From Chloroflexota bacterium (GTDB lineage Bacteria; Chloroflexota; Anaerolineae; UBA7937; B3-Chlor): DNA of 32,979 nt. Shown in pieces: positions 1 through 7,633 of the stretch. The position numbers and the translations under genes were made by a program. Below the pieces are notes generated by a model. The model searched no databases. It had not been told where the DNA came from and was given only the letters and a program-made list of their open reading frames with translations. Every line of letters begins with the position of its first letter. Positions within the stretch are counted from its first letter, which is position 1. The stretch is from contig JAUWLF010000045.1 of assembly GCA_030613785.1 (NCBI GenBank), positions 1 through 32,979 on the forward strand. The letters run 5' to 3'.

Positions 1-1
1 G

Positions 2-1762
2 TTCCTGGTCAGCGACGTTGCCCTCAGCTTCATCAGAAAGGCGAAGGACCTGCAGGTCGCGCCTGCCGAACTCAGCGAGCTGTGCGACAACTCACCAGCT
101 TCGCATTCGCTGGTGGAGATGGGATGCGCGATCTACGCCGACTACGAGCGTGCACTGGCATATCGTGGCGCCGTGGACTTCGATTCTCTCATCCAACTGG
201 CGCTGCGCGCCTTGGAGTTGGACCGAGAGTACCTCGAAAGGCTCCGTCATCGCTGGCCTTTCATTCTGGAGGACGAGGCGCAGGACAGCAGCCGCTTGCA
301 AGAGGAGATTCTGAAGCTCCTCGTGGGACCGGGTGGCAATTGGGTGCGCGTCGGCGATCCCAATCAGGCCATCTACGAGACCTTCACCACGGCCAGTCCC
401 CGGTTCCTGCGCGACTTCCTGAAGCAGGATGGTGTTGCAGCACGAGAGTTGCCCAACTCCGGGCGCTCAACGCAGAGTATCATGAACCTGGCCAACCATC
501 TCATTGACTGGACACAGCGAGAACACCCGGTACAGAGGGTGCGACATGCTCTCTCGCCTCCGCACATCGAGCCCACGCCACCGGGCGACCCGCAACCCAA
601 TCCTGCGGATGCACCAGACAAAGTGCGATTGGTGGCCCAGAAGTTTACTCCGGCCGAGGAAGTTCGGGCCGTGGTTGACTCCTTGGCAAAGTGGTTGCCT
701 GAGCACCAGGGCGAGACTGTGGCCGTGCTTGTGCCCCGCAACGAGCGGGGCTTCGAGGTCGTGGGCGAGCTGAAGAAGCGTGGCCTGGCACACGTGGAGC
801 TACTGCGCAGCACCAGATCCACACGGGAGACGGCGGGGGCTTTGGGGAATGTGGTGAACTACCTGGCCGATCCCTCCTCGTCGGCGAAGCTGGCGACTGC
901 CTACCGGGTGTGGCGGCGCGACGATCGCGAGGAACAGGAGCGAAAGGCGCGGGTTGAGAGAGTGGCCAGGTCGGTGCGCAAATGCCGGCGAGTCGAAGAT
1001 TTCCTGTGGCCTATGGTGGAGCGCGATTGGCTGCGGGAGATGGAATTGGCCGACGAGGATGACAGTGTCCGTGACCAGTTGGCAGCGTTCCGCGATGTAG
1101 TCCGTCGCTGGCAGGGAGCGACCCTACTGCCCATAGACCAGCTCATCCTCACCCTGGCGCAGGACCTGTTCCACGAACCTGCCGATCTGGCCGTGGCCCA
1201 CAAGTTGACCGTGGTCTTGCGCCGGGCCAGTGACAGTCACCCCGACTGGCGCCTGCCCGAACTGACGCAGGAACTGGCGGTGGTGGCCCGCAACGAGCGG
1301 CGCTTCTTGGGTCTGAGCGACGATGACATCGGGTTCGATCCGCAGCGATACAGGGGCAAGGTGGTGGTAGCCACCGTTCACAAGGCCAAGGGACTGGAGT
1401 GGGATCGGGTGCATCTGATGTCCGTGAACAACTATGACTTCCCATCTGCGCTGCCGCACGACAGTTACATCTCCGAGAGGTGGTTCGTGCGTGAGCGGCT
1501 CAATCTCGAAGCGGAGGCCTTGGCGCAGTTGCGAGCGCTTGTGTCCGGGGAAGTCGGCTATCGGGAGGGGGAGGCGACCCAGGAGGCCCGGCTGGAGTAC
1601 GTGGCCGAGCGGTTGCGACTACTGTACGTGGGCATCACGCGTGCTAGGAAGGAACTGATCATCACCTGGAATACGGGGCGCCAGGGGAACCAGCAACCGG
1701 CGGTACCGTTCATCGCCTTGCAGACGTACTGGGAGGGATGTGGAGATGGCGTTGCCGGCTGA
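2..1762 (+). CDS. UvrD/PcrA-type superfamily 1 DNA helicase (5' end outside window)
   Basis: The reading frame is open from the first bases of the window, so the N-terminal Walker A part lies upstream. The visible part carries the later SF1A helicase motifs in order: a DFDSL segment near position 180, motif II as DEAQD (about 270-285), motif III as GDPNQAIY (about 354-377), a motif-IV-like segment GRST (about 463-474), motif V with HKAKGLEWD (about 1378-1404) and motif VI with LLYVGITRARKEL (about 1618-1656). Such helicases unwind DNA 3'-5' using ATP. The next gene overlaps its end and encodes an AddB/Cas4-like nuclease, so the pair may act as a two-subunit helicase-nuclease, loosely like AddAB. 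The helicase class is secure; that partnership is inferred. Confidence 0.9.
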   Translation, partial: FLVSDVALSFIRKAKDLQVAPAELSELCDNSPASHSLVEMGCAIYADYERALAYRGAVDFDSLIQLALRALELDREYLERLRHRWPFILEDEAQDSSRLQEEILKLLVGPGGNWVRVGDPNQAIYETFTTASPRFLRDFLKQDGVAARELPNSGRSTQSIMNLANHLIDWTQREHPVQRVRHALSPPHIEPTPPGDPQPNPADAPDKVRLVAQKFTPAEEVRAVVDSLAKWLPEHQGETVAVLVPRNERGFEVVGELKKRGLAHVELLRSTRSTRETAGALGNVVNYLADPSSSAKLATAYRVWRRDDREEQERKARVERVARSVRKCRRVEDFLWPMVERDWLREMELADEDDSVRDQLAAFRDVVRRWQGATLLPIDQLILTLAQDLFHEPADLAVAHKLTVVLRRASDSHPDWRLPELTQELAVVARNERRFLGLSDDDIGFDPQRYRGKVVVATVHKAKGLEWDRVHLMSVNNYDFPSALPHDSYISERWFVRERLNLEAEALAQLRALVSGEVGYREGEATQEARLEYVAERLRLLYVGITRARKELIITWNTGRQGNQQPAVPFIALQTYWEGCGDGVAG

Positions 1763-2576
1763 TTTCCAGTTCAGTCAGAGTAGCCTCCAGGACTACGTGG
1801 ACTGCCCGCGACGTTTCTACTTGCGCTACCTACGAGGCTTGGCCTGGCCGGCGCTCCAGGCTGAGCCCGCTCTGGAGCACGAGCGGCATCTTCAGCAGGG
1901 GGTGCAGTTCCATCGCCTGGTACATCAGCACGTGCTGGGTGTTCCTTCAGAGGAGTTATCAAGGGCCACCGCCGACGCGAACCTCAGCCGCTGGTGGGGG
2001 AACTACTTGGAGCACGGGCCGGCTGATCTTCCAGAAGTGCTCTATCCTGAGGCGGTCCTGTCCACCCCGCTGGGCGGGCACCGCCTGGTGGCCAAGTACG
2101 ACCTCATTGCAGTGGATGTGGGGCGGCGGGTGGTCATCCTGGAGTGGAAGACCTACCGCAAGCGGCCAGGGCGAAGATGGCTGGCGGAGCGTCTCCAGAC
2201 GAGGATATACCGTTACCTCCTCGTCCGGGCAGGCGCTTGCCTCAACGAGGGCCAGCCGCTTGAGTCAGAGCAGGTGGAGATGGTCTACTGGTTTGCCAAC
2301 TTCCCTGATCATCCCGAGGGGTTAGCCTATGACGCGGCCCAGTACCAGGCGGATGAGGTCTATCTGACTGGGCTCATCGCGGAGATCGAGGGCTTGGAGG
2401 AAGAGGGCTTTCCTCTCACCGGGGACACAGAGCGGTGCCAGTACTGCCGCTACCGCTCCCTGTGCCGCCGTGGGATCAGGGCGGCCAACATGGAAGATGC
2501 TGGAGAAGAACTCGAACTGGACGATGAGTTGGACTTCTCTTTGGACCTGGAGCAGGTCGCGGAGATCGAGTTCTGA
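1746..2576 (+). CDS. PD-(D/E)XK nuclease with AddB/Cas4-type 4Fe-4S cluster motif
   Basis: The 276-residue protein has the RecB-family exonuclease layout: H60 in an HRLVH segment, D119 in KYDL, E133-W-K135 in the catalytic strand, and Q151 with Y155 in a QTRIYRY motif. Four cysteines, C20 at the N terminus and C231-x2-C234-x5-C240 at the C terminus, match the cluster that staples the ends of AddB and Cas4 nucleases. An acidic tail follows (about 250-276). I prefer the ATG at 1746 to the GTG at 1740, because GGGAGG at 1731-1736 is well spaced only for 1746. The gene overlaps the helicase stop by 17 bases, and RecJ starts 8 bases after its stop, so end processing in recombination or repair is likely. 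No other cas gene is nearby, so a CRISPR role is not supported. Confidence 0.85.
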   Translation: MALPADFQFSQSSLQDYVDCPRRFYLRYLRGLAWPALQAEPALEHERHLQQGVQFHRLVHQHVLGVPSEELSRATADANLSRWWGNYLEHGPADLPEVLYPEAVLSTPLGGHRLVAKYDLIAVDVGRRVVILEWKTYRKRPGRRWLAERLQTRIYRYLLVRAGACLNEGQPLESEQVEMVYWFANFPDHPEGLAYDAAQYQADEVYLTGLIAEIEGLEEEGFPLTGDTERCQYCRYRSLCRRGIRAANMEDAGEELELDDELDFSLDLEQVAEIEF

Positions 2577-2584
2577 GGCTTTCG

Positions 2585-4897
2585 ATGAGGGAGTGGCAAG
2601 AGCCGGAAGACGTTCAGATTCCGAAGGAACTCCAGGCTGCTATTGGAGGGCATCCCTTGGTCGCGAGGACGCTGGTGCGACGAGGGTTCACAGAGGTTGG
2701 GGAGGCCCGGGGCTTTCTCGATCCTCGCTTCTATCAGCCTGCTGCGCCCACGGATCTGCCCCACTTGATCGAGGCAGTGGAACGGGTGGAGAAAGCGATA
2801 GAGGAGGGGGAGAAGATCTGTGTCTGGGGCGACTTCGACGTAGACGGCCAGACGGCGACCACCATCCTGTTCTGCACCTTGGTGGACCTCGGGGCGGTGG
2901 TTCAGTATCATATACCTGCGCGCGCCACCGAGTCCCATGGCGTGAACCTCCCAGTGCTCGAGCAGATCATCGCTGAGAGTGTGACCCTGGTGTTGACCTG
3001 CGACACAGGAGTCACTGCTCACGAGGCCGTCGAATACGCCCAACAGCGGGGCGTGGATGTGATCATCACTGATCACCATGATCTGCCGCCAGTGCTACCC
3101 CAAGCGCGTGCGGTGGTGAACCCAAAGATGCTTTCAGACGCGCATCCACTGAGGCAGCTTCCGGGGGTCGGCTGCGCGTACAAGCTGGCGGAGGAGCTCT
3201 ACGATAGGGTAGGGCGCGGTGAGGACGTGGCCCGGTACCTGGACTTGGTGGCGCTGGGGATAGTGGCCGACGTGGCGGTGCAGACCGGCGACGCTCGCTA
3301 TCTGCTCCAGCGAGGGCTGGACGCTCTCCGTCACACGCAACGGCTTGGCCTCCAGGTGATGATGGAGATCGCTGATCTCAATCCAGAGTGGCTGACGGAG
3401 GAGCACATCGGTTTTGTCCTGGGACCACGTCTCAACGCCTTGGGACGGCTGGCCGATGCCAACGTCGCCGTGGAGTTTCTGACCACTAGCGATGTGGGTC
3501 GCGCCCGGATCTTGGCCCACGAACTGGAGGGTCTGAATGCGCGCCGAAAACTACTGACAGACCAGGTCTTTCAGGGGGCTGAGGCTCAAATCGAGCAGGA
3601 CCCTTCGTTACTCGACTACGGTGCGCTGGTGCTGAGCCATCCGTCGTGGCCACCTGGGGTCATCGGGATCGTGGCCAGCAGGCTGGTGGAGCGGTATGGG
3701 AAGCCAACCATTCTCGTCGCCACTCCACCGGGCAAACTGGGACGGGGATCGGCTCGCTCCGTGGAAGGTTGCAACATCACTGCAGCGATCGGCAACCACG
3801 CAGAGATGCTGAGCGGTTTCGGCGGTCATCCCATGGCCGCTGGGCTGTCCATTGATCCAGAACGGATCCGTGAGTTCCGTCGAGCGCTGTCGTGTACCGT
3901 CGCCGAGATGGTTGGCGAGCCGGAAGCAAGGGTCACCCTTCAGGTGGCTGGCTACGTCTCACTTTCCGAGCTGTCCTTGGGTCTGGTGGAGGAACTGGAG
4001 CGGTTGGCTCCTTTCGGCCCTGGCAACCCACCGCTCACCTTGGCCACCAAGGGACTCGAGTTGAAGAGCTACACCTCTGTGGGTCGCAACGGGGAGCATC
4101 TTCAGCTCATCGTGGAGGACAAGGAGGGCAACGCGCAGAAGGTGATCTGGTGGCGGGGGGCGGGCTGGCCGCTGCCGGAGGGTCGCTTCGACTTGGCTTA
4201 CGTCATTCGCGCCAGTGACTTCCGAGGGCAACGAGCAATGCAATTGGAGTGGGTGGACGCCCGTGCCGTTGAAGTGCCTGCCGTGGCCCTTGCTCCCGAG
4301 AGACCACCCGTTGAAGTCGTGGACTTCAGGAAGACACCTAACCCACGAAGTCTGCTGGAGGACCTGAAGATGGGGCCGGGCCTCCAGGTGTGGAGCGAGG
4401 CCGAGGCAAGGCGAGAAGTCGGCGGTCGGGACCGATATGAACTTGGTTCTTCTAAGACTCTGGTCATCTGGACCACGCCACCCGGCCCGCGTGAGTTGAG
4501 GGTCGTGCTGGACATAGTCGCGCCGGAGAAGGTCTATGTCTTTGCTGTAGATCCCGATCTGGATCATCCGGAGGGATTCCTGAGGCGCTTGGCCGGCCTG
4601 ATCAAGCACGCGCTGCGTTCCAGTGAGGGCCGGGTCAGCGTTTCTGCCCTGGCTGCCGCCACGGCGCAGAGGGAAGCGACTGTGAGGGTGGGAGTGGCCT
4701 GGCTGGCTTCTGGCGGGCAGATCGTTGTCCTTGGTGAAGGCGGGAATGAGCTGAAGCTGGCCGCAGATGACCAGAAGGCTAGTGCAGATCTGAAAGAAGT
4801 TGCCACTCAGCTCAAGATGTTACTCGGTGAGACAGCAGCCTATCGTGCGCATTTCGACCGGGCTCCTAGCGAGTCGCTGTTTGAGGACAAGGAGTAG
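2585..4897 (+). CDS. recJ: Single-stranded-DNA-specific exonuclease RecJ
   Basis: RecJ degrades single-stranded DNA 5'-3' in recombination, mismatch and base-excision repair. The DHH phosphoesterase signatures are present: GDFDVDG (residues 82-88), a CDTG segment near 139-142 and DHH at 163-165. The DHHA1 motif GGHPMAAG lies near residue 412, and an OB-fold-like segment with FGPGNPP near 478 follows. At 770 residues it is longer than the E. coli protein (about 577) and resembles Firmicutes-type RecJ with an extra C-terminal domain. A winged-helix-like stretch rich in Ala and Val lies at about 675-720. It follows the nuclease gene by 8 bases and is probably co-transcribed with it. Confidence 0.93.
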   Translation: MREWQEPEDVQIPKELQAAIGGHPLVARTLVRRGFTEVGEARGFLDPRFYQPAAPTDLPHLIEAVERVEKAIEEGEKICVWGDFDVDGQTATTILFCTLVDLGAVVQYHIPARATESHGVNLPVLEQIIAESVTLVLTCDTGVTAHEAVEYAQQRGVDVIITDHHDLPPVLPQARAVVNPKMLSDAHPLRQLPGVGCAYKLAEELYDRVGRGEDVARYLDLVALGIVADVAVQTGDARYLLQRGLDALRHTQRLGLQVMMEIADLNPEWLTEEHIGFVLGPRLNALGRLADANVAVEFLTTSDVGRARILAHELEGLNARRKLLTDQVFQGAEAQIEQDPSLLDYGALVLSHPSWPPGVIGIVASRLVERYGKPTILVATPPGKLGRGSARSVEGCNITAAIGNHAEMLSGFGGHPMAAGLSIDPERIREFRRALSCTVAEMVGEPEARVTLQVAGYVSLSELSLGLVEELERLAPFGPGNPPLTLATKGLELKSYTSVGRNGEHLQLIVEDKEGNAQKVIWWRGAGWPLPEGRFDLAYVIRASDFRGQRAMQLEWVDARAVEVPAVALAPERPPVEVVDFRKTPNPRSLLEDLKMGPGLQVWSEAEARREVGGRDRYELGSSKTLVIWTTPPGPRELRVVLDIVAPEKVYVFAVDPDLDHPEGFLRRLAGLIKHALRSSEGRVSVSALAAATAQREATVRVGVAWLASGGQIVVLGEGGNELKLAADDQKASADLKEVATQLKMLLGETAAYRAHFDRAPSESLFEDKE

Positions 4898-4898
4898 C

Positions 4899-4927
4899 TT
4901 GTATGGCGCAAAAAGATATGGTAAAAT
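4899..4927 (+). promoter_or_regulatory. Candidate sigma-70-type promoter
   Basis: A TTGTAT element (4899-4904) and a TAAAAT element (4922-4927) are separated by 17 bases just after the recJ stop codon. The -10 matches TATAAT at five of six positions, while the -35 matches at only three. It would start transcription near 4934, about 40 bases upstream of the two-TM protein gene. The A/T-rich stretch stands out against its GC-rich surroundings. No start site has been measured. Confidence 0.4.
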
Positions 4928-4975
4928 GACTGGACTGAGAGGCGAGGAATTGCTGAAGGGCGAAGGGAGGTGGCC

Positions 4976-6004
4976 GTGTCGCGAAACGGGATCACGAGCA
5001 TAGGTCGGGAGGCGATGATTGCCGGTGTGGTCTGTCTGGTCGTGGGGTGCCTGATCGGGTGGGTGGTGCTCGGCTGGGTCATCTGGCCTGTCAGTTGGAC
5101 CAATGCTGACCCCTATGATCTACGACCGGAAGAGAAAGCGGTGTACGTCAGCATGGTTGCCTATTCCTACAGCCTCAACGAAGATGGGGAATGGGTCCGT
5201 CAGCGTATGGCTGGCTTTGACGAGCAGGAGGTCAGCGAGATCCTGACCACCCTCATTGAAGAGCGCGAAGCCGCAGGCGACGCCGAGGGGAAGCGGCGGT
5301 TGCAGTATTTGGCCCTGGCACTGGAGATCTCCGCGGCGACTGCAATACCAAGCCCCGAAGCGACACCCCAACCCTCGACCGGAGGGATCGCGTCCTTCGT
5401 GCGCGCCATGTTGCCTATCTGCGGGGTCTTGGTCCTCCTCCTCTTGATCGTAGCTTTGATCGCCATAATCGTTTTCCGATTGCTACAGCGACGATCTTCG
5501 AGGGTTCCTGCTGAGATGCCCGGCGAAGGACTGCTTGCTGCCGAAGCGCCTGTAGAGGCGGCTCTCGGGCAATTCGTGACCACGTACAACTTCGGCGATG
5601 ATGGGTACGACACGTCGTTCAATATCGAGACGCCTGGCCCCGATGGTGAGTTCTATGGAGCTTGTGGTGTAGGGTTCTCGGAGGTCGTAGGTGAGGGCAG
5701 CCCGGACAAGATAGTGGCCTTTGAGATATGGCTGTTCGACAAGACCGATCTCGACAACGTCCAGACCGTCACCAAGGTCCTGATGAGCGAATTCGCCTAC
5801 CACAACGATGTCCTGAGGGCCAAGATGAGGGACCGGGGCGACGCGATCTTGGCCGAAGAAGGTCAGACTATCGTGATCGATGCTGTTGGCCTGCAACTGA
5901 GTGCTAGGATCGTTGATTTCGTGTACGGCACTGATCCTTCTCTGCCGCCCGATAGCTACTTCGAGACCTTGACGACCGAACTTGTCCCCATGTTCAAGAG
6001 CTGA
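4976..6004 (+). CDS. Hypothetical two-TM membrane protein
   Basis: I recognise no functional family with certainty. The 342-residue protein has a hydrophobic helix at about residues 13-37, then a roughly 100-residue segment containing DLRPEEKAVYVSMVA and charged helices, a Pro/Ser/Thr-rich linker (about 124-136) and a second helix at about 146-170. A soluble C-terminal domain of about 170 residues follows. Positive residues flank both helices so that the N and C termini should be cytosolic and the 40-140 loop external. Proteins with this TM plus 'DLRPEEK-VYV-MVA' beginning are, from memory, common in Chloroflexi genomes. The GTG at 4976 is preferred over GTG 4970, because GGGAGG at 4965-4970 leaves a normal 5-base spacer only for 4976. 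Confidence 0.7.
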   Translation: MSRNGITSIGREAMIAGVVCLVVGCLIGWVVLGWVIWPVSWTNADPYDLRPEEKAVYVSMVAYSYSLNEDGEWVRQRMAGFDEQEVSEILTTLIEEREAAGDAEGKRRLQYLALALEISAATAIPSPEATPQPSTGGIASFVRAMLPICGVLVLLLLIVALIAIIVFRLLQRRSSRVPAEMPGEGLLAAEAPVEAALGQFVTTYNFGDDGYDTSFNIETPGPDGEFYGACGVGFSEVVGEGSPDKIVAFEIWLFDKTDLDNVQTVTKVLMSEFAYHNDVLRAKMRDRGDAILAEEGQTIVIDAVGLQLSARIVDFVYGTDPSLPPDSYFETLTTELVPMFKS

Positions 6005-6240
6005 GGGGAATCGTGTCCCTTGATGGCGGATTGTGACTACCGATTCTCCTCAAGGCGAGCCTCAGCAGTCGCGCTGGTTGGGTGGCACCAGGACGGGGGT
6101 AGTAACTCGGACCCGATACGCCATGTGGGCCGAACGAGACCGAAGAGACTTGGACCTACTCTCCGGAGGCAGCACAACTGAGATTGTGATGCCTCCGTTG
6201 GTTTACTGGGTGAAAGGATGGTAGCAGCAGGAGGGTCGAA

Positions 6241-7581
6241 GTGCAAGAGGTGATCATGCCCAAACTAGGGCTGACCATGGAGGAAGGCACCATCGTCCGC
6301 TGGCTGAAAGCGGAAGGCGATGAGGTAGAGAAGGAAGACGTACTCTTCGAGGTCCAGACGGACAAGGTGGTCATGGAGGTGGAATCTCCAGCTTCGGGCA
6401 TACTGGTCAGGATATTAGTGCGCGAGGATGAGACTGTGCCCATCGCCTACGTGGTGGCTTACATAGGTGGGCCTGGCGAGGAGGTGCCGGAGACTCTTCC
6501 CGAACTCGCCGCAGTGGAGGCGGTGGAGCCGATGGACAAGCCTTGTGAGAGCGAGGAAACGGCCGAGGCGATCGCAGCCACTCCGGCGGCCAGAAGGCTG
6601 GCTCGAGACAAAGGCGTAGACCTGGCTGGATTGTCGGGGAGCGGCAAGGATGGCATGATCGTGAAGAAGGATGTCGTGGCCGCCGCAGAACGCGGTCACA
6701 CGCGAGCGGTCGAAGTTGAGGCCCCTGCGGTGAAGCCAAAGGCGTCTCCGGCGGCCCGACGAGTCGCCCGGGAGCATGGGGTCACGCTGCGAGTAGTGCC
6801 AGGCTCGGGACCGGAGGGCCGCATTGTGGAGCAAGATGTCCTGGATTTCGTGGCTGGACGGAGGAAGGCAGGTGAGTTGCAAGGCGAGACCGTCCCCTTG
6901 CATCCGATCCACAAGCTGATGGCGGAGCGGATGAGCCAGAGTTTCGCAGCGGCACCTCACTTCTATCTAGGAGTGAAGGTCAAGGCCACAGCTCTGGTGG
7001 ACCTCCGGGAGAGTTTGCTGCCCATCTGTGAGGAGAAATCCCAGGTGCGCCTGACCTTCAGCGATTTGCTGCTCAAGCTTCTGGCGGAAACGCTCCGTGA
7101 CCATCCTCTGGCTAACGCGAAGTGGGAGGATGGGGGGGTTCGCGTGTTCCGCGAAATCAACGTGGGACTCGCCATTGCTATCGATGAGGGGTTGGTCGTT
7201 CCGGTAATAAGGGGCGCAGACCGGCTCAGTCTCACTGAGATAGCTGTGGCCCGAAGGGCACTGGCGGAAAAGGCACAAGCGGGCAGGCTCGCTCTCGATG
7301 AGGTCACTGGGGGCACTTTCACCCTCACCAATCTGGGGATGCTGGGAGTCGATGTTTTCCAAGCCATAATCAATCCACCTCAGAGCGCCATTCTGGCCAC
7401 TGGTCGCATTGCTGACCGGCCCGTTGTGGAGAACGGCGAGGTGGTAGCCAGGCCCACGATCTACCTCACCTTGTCGGTGGATCATCGGGTCTTGGACGGG
7501 GCAACCGCTGCCAGATTCCTGCAAGACCTACAGGCGCTGATCGAAGATCCATACGGGTTCTTGCTGAGGGAAGTGGTCTAG
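6241..7581 (+). CDS. Dihydrolipoamide acyltransferase (2-oxoacid dehydrogenase E2) with two subunit-binding domains
   Basis: The E2 core transfers acyl groups from a lipoyl arm to CoA. A lipoyl domain (residues 1-77) has the target lysine K42 in a TDKVVMEVE motif. Two peripheral-subunit-binding domains follow (about 113-148 and 168-204), each with a PAARR-AR...G-G--G-I...DV pattern. The acyltransferase domain (about 215-446) ends with the catalytic DHRVLDG motif (H415, D419). Start is GTG 6241, 5 bases after AGGAGGG. No E1 or E3 gene lies in the window, so the substrate (pyruvate, branched-chain oxoacid or acetoin) cannot be assigned. Two binding domains in one short E2 is unusual. Confidence 0.9.
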   Translation: MQEVIMPKLGLTMEEGTIVRWLKAEGDEVEKEDVLFEVQTDKVVMEVESPASGILVRILVREDETVPIAYVVAYIGGPGEEVPETLPELAAVEAVEPMDKPCESEETAEAIAATPAARRLARDKGVDLAGLSGSGKDGMIVKKDVVAAAERGHTRAVEVEAPAVKPKASPAARRVAREHGVTLRVVPGSGPEGRIVEQDVLDFVAGRRKAGELQGETVPLHPIHKLMAERMSQSFAAAPHFYLGVKVKATALVDLRESLLPICEEKSQVRLTFSDLLLKLLAETLRDHPLANAKWEDGGVRVFREINVGLAIAIDEGLVVPVIRGADRLSLTEIAVARRALAEKAQAGRLALDEVTGGTFTLTNLGMLGVDVFQAIINPPQSAILATGRIADRPVVENGEVVARPTIYLTLSVDHRVLDGATAARFLQDLQALIEDPYGFLLREVV

Positions 7582-7633
7582 CGAAGGGTGGGGATGCCAA
7601 CGACCCCGGGGACGTGATAGGAGAAGTGGTTTG

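Noticed and set aside
1746..2576. Cas4 of a CRISPR-Cas system
   Set aside because: The nuclease motifs are Cas4-like, but there is no repeat array or other cas gene and the neighbours are repair enzymes.
6060..6125. T-box-like core (GGGTGGCACC followed by CTCGGACCC) upstream of the E2 gene
   Set aside because: The lower stem GGG/CCC can form, but the bases just above the bulge do not pair as in a T-box antiterminator, no specifier stem was found, and the downstream gene is not a tRNA-charging or amino-acid gene.
6033..6224. Small 63-codon reading frame between the membrane protein and E2 genes
   Set aside because: No recognisable motif, no clear ribosome binding site and codon use unlike its neighbours; treated as non-coding spacer.
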